Below, piece by piece: positions 1 through 8,432 of a stretch of DNA of 64,000 nucleotides. Every line of letters starts with the position of its first letter. The first letter of the stretch is position 1. The notes under the pieces were generated by a model, which searched no databases, was not told the DNA's origin, and saw only the letters and a list, made by a program, of their open reading frames with translations. This DNA comes from UBA1672 sp050633505 (GTDB taxonomy: Bacteria > Pseudomonadota > Alphaproteobacteria > Micavibrionales > Micavibrionaceae), in contig JBOEGQ010000010.1 in the NCBI GenBank assembly GCA_050633505.1, positions 186,001-250,000 on the forward strand, written 5' to 3'. Position numbers and translations under genes: made by a program.

Positions 1-338
1 ACTTTGGCGCTGGAGATACCGTAAAGGTAAATGTTAAAGTTAAAGAAGGCACGCGTGAGCGTATTCAGGCCTATGAAGGTGTTTGTATCTCACGTGAAGG
101 CGGCGGCATTAACGAGAGCTTTACAGTCCGTAAAATCAGCTACGGTGAAGGGGTTGAGCGTGTGTTCCCTCTTTGGAGTAGCCGTGTTGACTCAATTGAA
201 TTGGTTCGTCGTGGTTCTGTTCGCCGCGCGAAACTATACTATCTTCGTGAGCGTCGTGGTAAATCTGCACGTATTGCAGAACGTACAACAGGTCACGGTA
301 TCGAGAAAAAAGAAGCTAAGAAAACAGCTAAGAAATAA
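1..338 (+). CDS. rplS: 50S ribosomal protein L19, C-terminal part (5' end outside window)
   Basis: The reading frame is open from base 3 and ends at TAA 336-338, giving 111 residues of L19. The sequence contains the family's conserved stretches, including YEGVCISREGGGINESFTVR and ERVFPLWSSRVDSIELVRRG, and a basic tail ending KKTAKK. L19 sits at the interface of the ribosomal subunits. Only the first few codons are missing, because L19 usually starts a short way before this point. It is followed at once by a strong terminator, so it is probably the last gene of the usual rpsP-rimM-trmD-rplS operon. The upstream part of that operon is not visible here. Confidence 0.97.
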   Translation, partial: FGAGDTVKVNVKVKEGTRERIQAYEGVCISREGGGINESFTVRKISYGEGVERVFPLWSSRVDSIELVRRGSVRRAKLYYLRERRGKSARIAERTTGHGIEKKEAKKTAKK

Positions 339-362
339 TTTTTTCTCTTTAGATATAGATTT

Positions 363-400
363 AAAAAACCCTTTCAACATATTGAAAGGGTTTTTATTTT
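363..400 (+). terminator. Rho-independent terminator of rplS
   Basis: A perfect 9-bp stem (369-377 with 382-390) with a 4-nt loop is flanked by an A-run on the left and followed by a T-run (391-400). It lies 30 bases after the rplS stop and points in the same direction. Confidence 0.9.
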
Positions 401-423
401 ACCGTTCTATTCTTATAAAGTAT

Positions 424-555
424 TTAGAACGAAAGCGCATCCGGCTCTCCTTCTCGAATAATATTGGTTCTGGCAAAACCACCAGCCGCAAATACCGGAT
501 CAACACTTTTTGCTTTATCCTGAAATTCATTCTTTAATGGTTCAAATTCTGTCAT
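424..555 (-). CDS. Small hypothetical protein, 43 aa
   Basis: A short reverse-strand frame starts at ATG 555-553 and stops at TAA 426-424. A GGAG ribosome-binding site lies 9 bases before the ATG. It follows the 98-residue gene at 577-873 in the same direction with a 21-base gap, so the two are probably co-transcribed. The protein begins MTEFEPLKNEF and ends EGEPDALSF. It has no membrane segment and I do not recognise it. The ribosome-binding site and position support it, but with no homology seen the call stays moderate. Confidence 0.55.
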   Translation of the reverse strand: MTEFEPLKNEFQDKAKSVDPVFAAGGFARTNIIREGEPDALSF

Positions 556-576
556 CTTTAATAACTCCGCGTTTAT

Positions 577-873
577 CTAATGTTTTAAAATCGAAACAGA
601 GGCATGCATTCGCAATACTTTTCCCGCATAATGATCCGCACAAAGCTCTACACTTTTTCTTTCCATCAAATCCTTAATAATTTCTTCCGGTGCATGACCG
701 ATTAGAAACATTCCCTCATGCAAAACAGCATGAAGACTCTGACTTTTAGGATCAAAAAGAATGTTTTCCGCCCGCGCATAAGATGGGTCCGCAAATTCAA
801 TCAAGATTTTATTATCTTTGTTCTTGATAAAACGTGCATCAACCTTACGCTTTCCAACAGAAATATGTGCCAT
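577..873 (-). CDS. Hypothetical protein, 98 aa
   Basis: I do not recognise this small soluble protein. It begins MAHISVGKRKVDARFIK and is about 33% charged residues, with no signal peptide or membrane segment. An AGGGG ribosome-binding site lies about 10 bases before the ATG. The segment HEGMFLIGHAPEEIIKDLM looks like a helix-rich regulatory fold, but that is only an impression. It heads a two-gene reverse-strand unit with the 43-residue frame at 424-555, between the convergent rplS terminator and the divergent leuC gene. Confidence 0.7.
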   Translation of the reverse strand: MAHISVGKRKVDARFIKNKDNKILIEFADPSYARAENILFDPKSQSLHAVLHEGMFLIGHAPEEIIKDLMERKSVELCADHYAGKVLRMHASVSILKH

Positions 874-1143
874 ATTACAAGTGCCCCTTTTGCTCTTTCT
901 CGTTGCATCACAAGTCTAAGAGAAAGGGGTTTAAAAGGTATTAATTATAGATTGAATTTTATCAAAAACATTTGATCCAGAAGCCTTGAAATTAACAAAG
1001 GCCTTTACGCATGTGTAATGGCAGGTAAAGAAAGTATAAAATACAAATATTTTGCGAAATTTCATGACAAAATCTCGACAAAAAGCCCAAATCCCACTAT
1101 ACCCTATAGGCTTTAATTAACTTTCGCGCATGAGATGATGAAT

Positions 1144-2544
1144 ATGACTGCACGCACTTTGTACCAAAAAATATGGGAAGATCACATTGTATCACAACAA
1201 GAGGATGGCACATGCCTACTCTATATTGATCGTCACCTTGTGCATGAAGTTACATCCCCTCAGGCTTTTGAAGGTCTACGCATGACCGGACGTAACGTAC
1301 GAAAATTATCCAATACATTGGCCGTTATGGATCATAACGTACCAACAACAGACCGCAGCCAACCAATCGAAGAAGAAGACAGCCGTATACAAATTGAAAC
1401 GCTGCGTAATAACTGCACAGAATTTGGTGTAGAGCTATTCGACTTAATGGATAAACGCCAAGGCATTGTGCATATTATCGGCCCTGAACAAGGCTTTACT
1501 CAGCCTGGCATGACCATCGTTTGTGGTGATAGCCATACCTCAACACATGGTGCGTTTGGCGCATTGGCATTTGGTATCGGAACCAGTGAAGTTGAACATG
1601 TTCTGGCGACACAAACCCTTATTCAAAAGCCTGCAAAGAATATGCGTATCACCGTTAATGGTGCGCTTCCCGAAGGTGTAACAGCAAAGGACATGATCCT
1701 TGCCATTATCGGAGAAATCGGCACGGCAGGTGGAACCGGGCATGTCATTGAATTTGCCGGTGAGGCAATGCGTACTCTATCTATGGAAGGTCGCATGACG
1801 GTCTGTAATATGTCCATTGAAGGTGGAGCGCGCGCCGGACTAATCGCCCCTGATGAAACAACGTTCCAATATATAAAGGGACGCCCTATGGCTCCGAAAG
1901 GTAATGATTTTGATAAAGCCGTCGCGTATTGGAAGACCTTATTTTCTGATGATGGCGCACAATACGATCATGAGGTCGTCTTGGAGGCAAAAGATATTCC
2001 ACCGACAGTGACATGGGGAACAACACCTGAAGACGTTATATCCATTGATGGACATGTCCCCGCCCCCACAGACTTTGACGATATCAATAAGCGGGAATCT
2101 GTGAAAAGAATGCTCGACTATATGGGATTGAAATCAGGTACAAAAATCACAGATATCGAAATAGACAAAGTTTTTATTGGCTCTTGCACGAATGCACGCA
2201 TTGAAGACCTGAGAGAAGTTGCAAAAATTGCAAAGAATAAAAAGGTCGCAAACAATGTAGAAGCTATGGTCGTTCCCGGCTCTGGCCTTGTTAAGGAAAT
2301 GGCAGAGCAAGAAGGTATTGCGGACATATTGATAGAAGCCGGTTTTGATTGGCGTGAACCGGGGTGCTCAATGTGTCTTGGCATGAACCCCGATCAGTTA
2401 CAACCGGGAGAGCGATGCGCATCCACCTCCAACAGAAACTTTGAAGGTCGTCAGGGACGAGGTGGACGTACACACCTTCTAAGCCCGGCTATGGCTGCTG
2501 CTGCTGCGATTACAGGGAGGCTAACAGATGTCCGAAATCTCTAA
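1144..2544 (+). CDS. leuC: 3-isopropylmalate dehydratase large subunit
   Basis: LeuC pairs with LeuD to isomerise 2-isopropylmalate to 3-isopropylmalate in leucine biosynthesis, using a 4Fe-4S cluster. The protein opens MTARTLYQKIWEDH. The three cluster ligands are visible as C348 (GSCTNARIEDLR) and C408/C411 (GCSMCLGMNPDQ), and the substrate-binding NRNFEGRQGR stretch is intact. I chose ATG 1144 because a GAG element sits 9 bases before it. ATG 1135 is in frame but has no ribosome-binding site. The length of 466 aa is normal for the family. The downstream gene starts inside the last 17 bases, which suggests translational coupling. leuD and leuB follow on the same strand. Confidence 0.97.
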   Translation: MTARTLYQKIWEDHIVSQQEDGTCLLYIDRHLVHEVTSPQAFEGLRMTGRNVRKLSNTLAVMDHNVPTTDRSQPIEEEDSRIQIETLRNNCTEFGVELFDLMDKRQGIVHIIGPEQGFTQPGMTIVCGDSHTSTHGAFGALAFGIGTSEVEHVLATQTLIQKPAKNMRITVNGALPEGVTAKDMILAIIGEIGTAGGTGHVIEFAGEAMRTLSMEGRMTVCNMSIEGGARAGLIAPDETTFQYIKGRPMAPKGNDFDKAVAYWKTLFSDDGAQYDHEVVLEAKDIPPTVTWGTTPEDVISIDGHVPAPTDFDDINKRESVKRMLDYMGLKSGTKITDIEIDKVFIGSCTNARIEDLREVAKIAKNKKVANNVEAMVVPGSGLVKEMAEQEGIADILIEAGFDWREPGCSMCLGMNPDQLQPGERCASTSNRNFEGRQGRGGRTHLLSPAMAAAAAITGRLTDVRNL

Positions 2545-3244
2545 CTCATATGCACGCATCTCATTCTTGTATACGCTCACGCTACTATTACTTGTCGTTT
2601 GCACATATCCGAAGTCCTCATTTGCAGGACAGAAAGACAATGCTCCCTCTAAAACGGCATTTATAGAAAAATGGGAAAAACATATTTCAGGTCTGGATAC
2701 AACGGAAGTTTTCGAAGAAACGGACACTCCCGGCATCTATACCTTTAAAACCAATCTATTTCCCTATTCAGGACAGTTAGAGCTTTTAAACGTCGTCATC
2801 AGCGAAGATCTGGATTACTATTACAATTATGATCTGGACACAGATTATCTCATAAAGGGCGTTGCAGAAATCAAGCTCTCAAATATTGATGATGATTTTG
2901 AATCTAATCATTACTATAGCTTTGAGTTATGGAATGAGCATCATTTCCTTTTCTATGTTAAGGAAAACAATCGTTGGCTTACCGCAGACGATCTGAAAAA
3001 ACGGCAGGCAAAGACAGATGGGTATGACGATTTTGAGGACTCTAGCACAGCCCCGTCAGCCCCTTGCGCCCTGAAAAGCGGATTATTAAGCATATCACCT
3101 ATAATCTTATTCCTTATATTTATAATATTCATCATGAGACGCTCATCAAAGTTTCAAAAAGCCCACACAGAAAAGTTTGATCGCTCTTTGGAAATGCAAA
3201 AAGAACAATTAGAACTTCTCAAAAAGTTGGCGGATAAGTCATAA
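2528..3244 (+). CDS. Hypothetical exported membrane-anchored protein within the leu operon, 238 aa
   Basis: The protein has an N-terminal signal peptide (hydrophobic core LYTLTLLLLVVCTYP, likely cleavage after SFAG), then an acidic, Tyr-rich extracytoplasmic domain of about 140 residues. A C-terminal transmembrane helix (around residues 186-206, IILFLIFIIFIM) leads to a charged, coiled-coil-like cytoplasmic tail, EMQKEQLELLKKLADKS. The start has a strong GGGAGG site 8 bases upstream and overlaps the leuC stop by 17 bases. It is unrelated to leucine synthesis and I recognise no family. Its position between leuC and leuD, with tight spacing on both sides, means it is probably co-expressed with them. 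Confidence 0.8.
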   Translation: MSEISNSYARISFLYTLTLLLLVVCTYPKSSFAGQKDNAPSKTAFIEKWEKHISGLDTTEVFEETDTPGIYTFKTNLFPYSGQLELLNVVISEDLDYYYNYDLDTDYLIKGVAEIKLSNIDDDFESNHYYSFELWNEHHFLFYVKENNRWLTADDLKKRQAKTDGYDDFEDSSTAPSAPCALKSGLLSISPIILFLIFIIFIMRRSSKFQKAHTEKFDRSLEMQKEQLELLKKLADKS

Positions 3245-3266
3245 ATCAACAAATCACGGATTTACA

Positions 3267-3872
3267 ATGGAACCATTTACAAAACTCATGGCAAAAGCCG
3301 CACCTTTGGATATGATTAATGTCGATACAGACATCATCATTCCAAAACAATTCTTAAAGACCGTAAAGCGTACAGGTCTTGGTGTCAGTGCCTTTTACAA
3401 TCTTCGTTACAATGAAGACGGTCAGGAAAACCCCGACTTCCCACTCAATCAAGAGCAACATAAAGGCGCCAACATCTTGGTTACGGGAGAGAATTTTGGA
3501 TGTGGCTCATCCCGTGAACACGCACCATGGGCTATTCTCGATATGGGCATTCGATGCATTATTGCCTCAAGCTTTGCCGATATTTTCTACAATAACAGCT
3601 TCAAAAATGGAATCTTGCCAATCCAACTTCCCCAAGATCAAGTGGATACATTGATGAAAGAGGCAAAAGAAAATCCGGATTCCCTTATTGAAATTGACTT
3701 AGAAAAACAAACAATTACCCGCGGTAATAAATTCTCATACCCATTTGAGGTCGACCCATTTCGTAAACACTGTCTTCTCAACGGTCTGGACGATATCGGT
3801 CTGACACTAGAAAAAGAGAAAGACATCAGTGTCTTCGAAAATGAGCGTATACAGAGCAAACCCTGGATTTAA
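3267..3872 (+). CDS. leuD: 3-isopropylmalate dehydratase small subunit
   Basis: LeuD is the swivelling-domain subunit of isopropylmalate isomerase and the partner of LeuC. Family landmarks are IMINVDTDIIIPKQFL-like sequence near residue 13, the GENFGCGSSREHAPWAI motif near residues 74-90, and SSFADIFYNNSFKNGILPI. The length of 201 aa is normal for a bacterial LeuD. It lies 22 bases after the unrelated membrane-protein gene and 26 bases before leuB, so the leucine genes remain a single directional unit despite the insertion. Confidence 0.97.
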   Translation: MEPFTKLMAKAAPLDMINVDTDIIIPKQFLKTVKRTGLGVSAFYNLRYNEDGQENPDFPLNQEQHKGANILVTGENFGCGSSREHAPWAILDMGIRCIIASSFADIFYNNSFKNGILPIQLPQDQVDTLMKEAKENPDSLIEIDLEKQTITRGNKFSYPFEVDPFRKHCLLNGLDDIGLTLEKEKDISVFENERIQSKPWI

Positions 3873-3898
3873 AGATAAAAACGAAGGATAAAAATACA

Positions 3899-4984
3899 AT
3901 GGAATATAATCTTCAGATTCTTCCCGGTGATGGTATTGGCCCCGAGATTATGGCCGAAACACAAAAGGTCATCACATGGATTAACGACAACACAGATATC
4001 ACGATCAAGACAAAAGAAGACCTGATCGGTGGACAAGCCTATGATAAATATGGCGTTCCATTGGCAGATCAAACATTGGAAGATTGCCGTCAAGCGGATG
4101 CTGTTCTCATGGGGTCTGTTGGGGGGCCTAAATGGGATGACGTTGAATACAATAAACGCCCAGAAGCCGGTCTGTTACGTTTGCGTAAAGAGCTTGATCT
4201 ATTTGCCAATCTACGCCCTGCCCTTGTTTTCGATGCATTGATTGATGCATCCACTCTAAAGCCTGAAATTGTTAAAGGTCTTGATATCCTTATCGTTCGT
4301 GAGCTAACAGGTGGTGTCTATTTCGGTGAACCACGCGGCATTGAAGACCTCGGTAATGGTGAACGCCGCGGTGTTAATACGCAAGTGTACACAACATCAG
4401 AAATTAAGCGCGTCGCGCATGTTGCCTTTGATTTAGCGAAGAAAAGACAAAACAAAGTGCATTCCTGTGAAAAAGCCAATGTAATGGAAAGCGGAAAATT
4501 ATGGCGTGAAGATGTAACCGCCTTACATAGCGCCGAATATTCCGATGTCACGTTAGAACATATGTACGCAGATAATTGCGCGATGCAGCTTTTGCGTAAT
4601 CCCGCACAATTTGACGTTATCGTTACGGATAATTTATTCGGTGACATCCTGTCTGATGAAGCTGCTATGCTAACCGGCTCTCTTGGTATGCTTCCATCTG
4701 CTTCACTCGGTGCAACTGGTTCAAGTGCGGTCTATGAACCTGTGCATGGGTCTGCCCCTGATATTGCAGGACAAGGCAAGGCAAACCCTCTGGCAACAAT
4801 ATTAAGTTTTGCCATGTGTCTTCGTTATTCTTTCGACCAAGGGAACATTGCCGAAAAATTGGAGAATGCCGTTCAGGATGTTCTGAATTCCGGTACACGT
4901 ACACCCGACATTATGGCGGATAACTGCCAAGAAGTCTCGACATCGCAAATGGGAGATGCTTTAATAGCCGCATTAGGAAAATAA
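3899..4984 (+). CDS. leuB: 3-isopropylmalate dehydrogenase
   Basis: LeuB oxidises and decarboxylates 3-isopropylmalate to 2-oxoisocaproate with NAD+, the third step of the leucine branch. The N-terminal LPGDGIGPEIM nucleotide-fold start, the substrate loop LRKELDLFANLRPA, the RELTGGVYFGEPRG motif and the metal-binding VTDNLFGDILSDEAAML motif are all present. The length of 361 aa is typical. The ATG at 3899 follows an AAGGA site. Together with leuC and leuD it covers the specific leucine steps apart from leuA, which is not in this window. Confidence 0.97.
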   Translation: MEYNLQILPGDGIGPEIMAETQKVITWINDNTDITIKTKEDLIGGQAYDKYGVPLADQTLEDCRQADAVLMGSVGGPKWDDVEYNKRPEAGLLRLRKELDLFANLRPALVFDALIDASTLKPEIVKGLDILIVRELTGGVYFGEPRGIEDLGNGERRGVNTQVYTTSEIKRVAHVAFDLAKKRQNKVHSCEKANVMESGKLWREDVTALHSAEYSDVTLEHMYADNCAMQLLRNPAQFDVIVTDNLFGDILSDEAAMLTGSLGMLPSASLGATGSSAVYEPVHGSAPDIAGQGKANPLATILSFAMCLRYSFDQGNIAEKLENAVQDVLNSGTRTPDIMADNCQEVSTSQMGDALIAALGK

Positions 4985-5007
4985 TGCTGCTATAAAGGGA
5001 GGACATC

Positions 5008-5496
5008 GTGATCGCGAGTCTTATCATCGCGCTGCATCTACTGGGATTCATTTCTTTGGAGAGCGCAGTTACGTCGTTATATGTTGCCGGAACACTTTTA
5101 ATCATCGCAGAACTGGGCGTGATTTCATTCGGCCTTATCACAATTAATGCTTTAATCGCACTTTATGCTGGCTATGCCTTACAAAACGGTGGGGATTTTA
5201 TCTTTGACGTTGCCATTGGATGGCCAATTTTATTTGGTATCGCCTTTGTTGAATTTGCACTTATTGCAACGATTATTTCGATATTCTTATGGCTAAAAAA
5301 TAAAAAAATATCTACCGGCATAGATAGTATGATCGGTGCAAAAGCAACTGTCACAGAATGGGATGAGACAAAAGGTACAATCCGTTTTGAAGGGGAAATC
5401 TGGAGTGCCTATTCAGATCAGAATATGGATCTAACCCCAGAAGATATGATCACAATCGAATCCGTTGAAAAACTACGCATCAAAGTTACAGCTTAA
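5008..5496 (+). CDS. NfeD-like membrane protein
   Basis: The protein is of NfeD type, with three or four N-terminal transmembrane helices (residues about 5-100), then a small soluble OB-fold-like domain (IGAKATVTEWDETKGTIRFEGEIWSA) that is the recognisable NfeD C-terminal signature. It starts at GTG 5008, four bases after a strong GGGAGG site. The 162-aa length matches the short NfeD class that lacks the protease domain. The next gene encodes an SPFH/stomatin protein, and NfeD-SPFH pairs are a known bacterial combination thought to organise membrane domains. Its start is 23 bases after leuB, so it may be read from the leu transcript. Confidence 0.88.
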   Translation: MIASLIIALHLLGFISLESAVTSLYVAGTLLIIAELGVISFGLITINALIALYAGYALQNGGDFIFDVAIGWPILFGIAFVEFALIATIISIFLWLKNKKISTGIDSMIGAKATVTEWDETKGTIRFEGEIWSAYSDQNMDLTPEDMITIESVEKLRIKVTA

Positions 5497-5519
5497 AAAT
5501 AAAAACAGGAGATCACACT

Positions 5520-6278
5520 ATGTCATTTTTTATACCCTTATTTGTTTTTCTTATCGTTGTTATCTTCGCCTCTGTACGTATCATTCAGGAATACGAACGC
5601 GGCGTGATCTACACACTTGGTCGTTATACCAGCAACCGTGGCCCGGGTGTTCAGCTTATCGTACCGATGGTACAACGCGTTCTACTTGTCGATATGCGCA
5701 TACGTACCGAAGACATCCCATCTCAAGATGTCATTTCAAAGGACAATGTATCTGTGAAGGTAAACGCCGTAGTTTATTATCGCGTGGTTGACCCGGGACT
5801 AGCCGTCAACAAGGTAGAAGACTTTATTACAGCCACAAGTCAGCTTGCACAAACCACATTACGTTCTGTACTTGGTAAGCATGAAATGGATGAAATGCTA
5901 TCAAAACGGGATCAACTCAACAAAGATATTCAAGGTATTCTTGATCAACAAACAGAGGGCTGGGGTATCAAGGTTACAAATGTTGAAATCAAAAATGTTG
6001 ACCTCGATCCAACAATGGTACGTGCCATCGCAAAACAAGCCGAAGCAGAGCGTGAACGCCGTGCGAAAATCATCAATGCCGAAGGTGAATTACAGGCTGC
6101 ACAGCAACTTGATGAGGCTGCTACAATCCTTGCAAAACGTCCTGAAACAATGCAGTTGCGCTATCTCGGTACAATGGCGGAATTCACGAATTCAAAGGGA
6201 AACACAATCGTCCTTCCCCTACCCTTAGATATATTGGGTGGCCTAAAAGACATTGCGAAGTCAGTATCAAAAAAATAA
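5520..6278 (+). CDS. SPFH/Band 7 (stomatin-like, slipin) protein
   Basis: This stomatin-family scaffold has one N-terminal membrane segment (IPLFVFLIVVIFASVRI) followed by an SPFH domain with the slipin hallmarks YERGVIYTLGR, GPGVQLIVPMV, DIPSQDVISKDNVSV and TLRSVLGKHEMDEML. A charged helical region with QAEAERERRAKIINAEGE precedes a Leu/Pro-rich oligomerisation tail. The length of 252 aa is typical. A good AGGAG site precedes the ATG. It is co-directional with and 23 bases after the NfeD-like gene, its usual partner. The unit ends at the terminator at 6303-6330. Confidence 0.92.
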   Translation: MSFFIPLFVFLIVVIFASVRIIQEYERGVIYTLGRYTSNRGPGVQLIVPMVQRVLLVDMRIRTEDIPSQDVISKDNVSVKVNAVVYYRVVDPGLAVNKVEDFITATSQLAQTTLRSVLGKHEMDEMLSKRDQLNKDIQGILDQQTEGWGIKVTNVEIKNVDLDPTMVRAIAKQAEAERERRAKIINAEGELQAAQQLDEAATILAKRPETMQLRYLGTMAEFTNSKGNTIVLPLPLDILGGLKDIAKSVSKK

Positions 6279-6302
6279 TACCAACACCGAATGAGCATAA
6301 GA

Positions 6303-6336
6303 AAAGAGCCTGATTAATATCAGGCTCTTTGTTTGT
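6303..6336. terminator. Bidirectional terminator between the SPFH gene and the pilin gene
   Basis: A perfect 12-bp stem (6303-6314 with 6319-6330) has a 4-nt TAAT loop and T-rich sequence on both sides (TTTGTTTGTTTT forward, CTTTTCTTAT reverse). It lies between two convergent genes and can end both transcripts. Confidence 0.9.
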
Positions 6337-6359
6337 TTTCATCTACTTATACTACGCTA

Positions 6360-7100
6360 TTATCCAGCGATTCTAGCATATAGATCACAACTCTTTGTAT
6401 CAGCTGCTTCCTGGTAGATCCCTGCGCCATCTGCACAAGTTCCATCACCATTTGCAAATACAGAACCGGTTGATGCATTACCATCATCCATCTTACGATC
6501 CATACGCGCCGCCTGTGAAGCAGTCATAACACCACTTGCTGCACCGTTAGCTGCACCAGTTGCACCCTGAACTGTAATATAGTGACCACCACGTGGCGCC
6601 ACATTCATACCCAATTGCGCAGCACCGTTTGTGAAACCAGCAGTCATACCACCACCAACACGCGCAGCAGGCAATCCTTGGTTCCATGCAACAGTTGCTG
6701 TGCCATCAACACCAGACACAAGATCCGCTGCATTTAAGTGCGCCCAAAACGCCAGGTTCTCACCTCCAGTGGCATTACCAACACCCGGCAAATCTGTTAA
6801 ACGTGCATCGCTGTTACCATTATTGCTACATGGCGCAGCAAGACAGTTTGGTAAACGCGCCGCAGATTGAGCCGCAGACATATCACCCGGGAATGCGTCA
6901 AACATATCACGGAATGTTGATACAGCCGCGTCAACACCTTTTGCCTGTGCAACAGTCGCAGATACCTGCGCGTTTGCAATCATTTCCTGACCTTTAAGGA
7001 TACCACCGATCAACAGACCAATAATAACCATCACAACCGCCAATTCGACAAGGGTAAAGCCCTTCTCTTCACGGACGGATTCTAAATTTAATGTTTTCAT
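6360..7100 (-). CDS. Type IV pilin (major prepilin)
   Basis: The protein has a 14-residue charged leader ending EEKG, cut by prepilin peptidase before the mature N-terminus FTLVELAVVMVIIGLLIGG. The conserved Glu at mature position 5 and the long hydrophobic helix are intact. The globular part is Ala/Gly-rich and has two Cys pairs: LPNCLAAPC in the middle and a C-terminal pair (GTCADG...KSCDLYARIAG) that could close the D-region. The length of 246 aa is larger than many pilins. A GAGGAG ribosome-binding site sits 7 bases upstream. It is the only prepilin in the locus and the last gene of it, separated from the AraC-type gene by 237 bases that probably hold its own promoter. Confidence 0.93.
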   Translation of the reverse strand: MKTLNLESVREEKGFTLVELAVVMVIIGLLIGGILKGQEMIANAQVSATVAQAKGVDAAVSTFRDMFDAFPGDMSAAQSAARLPNCLAAPCSNNGNSDARLTDLPGVGNATGGENLAFWAHLNAADLVSGVDGTATVAWNQGLPAARVGGGMTAGFTNGAAQLGMNVAPRGGHYITVQGATGAANGAASGVMTASQAARMDRKMDDGNASTGSVFANGDGTCADGAGIYQEAADTKSCDLYARIAG

Positions 7101-7160
7101 AGTTTTCTCCTCACAAAGAAATAAAAAAAGTTGTTGTTAAGTTTGAGAGTATTAAAAGAA

Positions 7161-7176
7161 TGTGCTGGACAGCACA
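7161..7176. promoter_or_regulatory. Perfect palindrome upstream of the pilin gene
   Basis: TGTGCTG and CAGCACA form a 7-bp perfect inverted repeat with a 2-base centre. It lies 60 bases before the pilin ATG in the intergenic region after the AraC-type regulator gene. It could be an operator or a 5'-UTR hairpin. Which protein binds it is unknown. Confidence 0.35.
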
Positions 7177-7337
7177 GAGCGAATCATACACGCCTTTTAA
7201 TCATATTAATAGCCTCAATATAGTTAGGATCGTGTTTTTTCTTAAAAAAAATCTTAAAGTTGCGCTTCAATTATTCATTAAGACGAAATGATAAGTTAGA
7301 AAAACGATATATGAGAAGACATGCTTTTTCTTAACGC

Positions 7338-8408
7338 TTATTTAATTGTATTTTTCCGATAAGAGCTGGGACTCTGCCCTGTTATCTCCTTAAATACCCG
7401 ATTAAAGGACGGTAAGGAATTAAAACCTACTTCACTTGCCACAACGCGAATACTGGCATCCGTATCCAATAACAATTGTTTGGAATCTTCAACCCGATAC
7501 TCATTCAGTAGTTGCGGAAAAGATTTCTTAAAGTACAGGTTAATTACGCGCGATATTGTGGATTCGGCAACACCGAGTTCTTGTGCTAAGTCAGATCTAG
7601 AATATGTGTTCTCATGATAGATCTTTTCCAACTTAAGAAGGCTCTCTATTTTTGCAGCCAAACCCATTTCTTCTAAAGAAAGCTGCCCTTCATTCTTCTT
7701 TTGATAAGGAACATTTAATGCACTTGGATAAATCCGAAACAGGCTGGTGGATACGATATAGACAAAACCTAGCCCTAAAATCGTTCGAATGACCGCCAGG
7801 TTTGTATCAACCTGATAACCGGTAGTTGAGAATACAATCAAAAAGAGGAACGAAATATTCACCATGATCAAAGATAAAATAAGCCAATAACGCTCTTTAC
7901 CGGCCTTTTGTTTTAGAAGATCCTCGAACAGATTTTTTCTAAACCAGATCACCAAAAGACTGACAGCCCCGGCGATAAGCCCGGAGATATTGAGCCATTC
8001 AAAAAACTGGGTACAAACCTGCCCCTCATCATAGCAATGCATATTGCTATATGCCCCTGCAAAAATTGAGAAAGTAAGAGCAACCGGTACAATAAGAAGG
8101 ATACTCCAATTAATAAGAGCAGGTAATTTAGTGATTTGCGACATGTGGAGAATAAGCAAAACACTGAGTGGTGTACCGAGCGTCCACATACCCCAGCTTA
8201 TAACATCAAAATATGGAATAAGTTCATAAATATATCCGCGAGAAAAATCGATCAAAAACGCAAGCCCAAGAACAGAAAAGTAAAGCAGGGGCAAAGCAAC
8301 ACGGAACAGATTTCCCGCACGAAAACTGACATAAACGAGAATATAGAGACATTGCATAACACCAAATAGTGAAAGCATCTCAGATAATGTAAAACGTAAT
8401 GTCTCCAT
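7338..8408 (-). CDS. Membrane-embedded AraC-family transcriptional regulator
   Basis: The N-terminal two thirds (about residues 10-235) hold seven hydrophobic segments. The C-terminal 100 residues are an AraC/XylS double helix-turn-helix: YSRSDLAQELGVAESTISRVI for the first helix-turn-helix, then ASIRVVASEVGFNSLPSFNRVFKEITGQSPSSYRK for the second. This architecture suggests a regulator that senses a membrane or periplasmic signal directly and binds DNA near the membrane. The ribosome-binding sequence GAGGAG is unusually far (about 20 bases) from the ATG, with a perfect palindrome between them. The pilin gene lies just downstream on the same strand, making it the obvious candidate target. No ligand domain is recognisable. 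Confidence 0.9.
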   Translation of the reverse strand: METLRFTLSEMLSLFGVMQCLYILVYVSFRAGNLFRVALPLLYFSVLGLAFLIDFSRGYIYELIPYFDVISWGMWTLGTPLSVLLILHMSQITKLPALINWSILLIVPVALTFSIFAGAYSNMHCYDEGQVCTQFFEWLNISGLIAGAVSLLVIWFRKNLFEDLLKQKAGKERYWLILSLIMVNISFLFLIVFSTTGYQVDTNLAVIRTILGLGFVYIVSTSLFRIYPSALNVPYQKKNEGQLSLEEMGLAAKIESLLKLEKIYHENTYSRSDLAQELGVAESTISRVINLYFKKSFPQLLNEYRVEDSKQLLLDTDASIRVVASEVGFNSLPSFNRVFKEITGQSPSSYRKNTIK

Positions 8409-8415
8409 ACAGATA

Positions 8416-8432
8416 AGGTAAAGGCTTTACCT
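8416..8432. promoter_or_regulatory. Perfect 17-base palindrome before the AraC-type gene
   Basis: AGGTAAAG, one central G, then CTTTACCT. It lies between the ribosome-binding sequence and the ATG of the reverse-strand regulator gene. It may be an autoregulatory operator or, in RNA, a short hairpin that brings the ribosome-binding site close to the start codon. Confidence 0.4.

Noticed and set aside
718..975. 85-codon forward frame antisense to the 98-aa gene
   Set aside because: No ribosome-binding site, while the reverse-strand gene has one; the intergenic half shows no coding pattern.
1081..1115. AAAGCC/GGCTTT hairpin before leuC as a transcription attenuator
   Set aside because: The loop is 21 bases and the T-tract weak; no leader peptide is present.
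1130..1144. Tiny ATG-AGA-TGA frame overlapping the leuC start, as a possible leader peptide
   Set aside because: Only two codons, no leucine codons and no attenuator hairpin with a T-tract downstream; probably a chance overlap.
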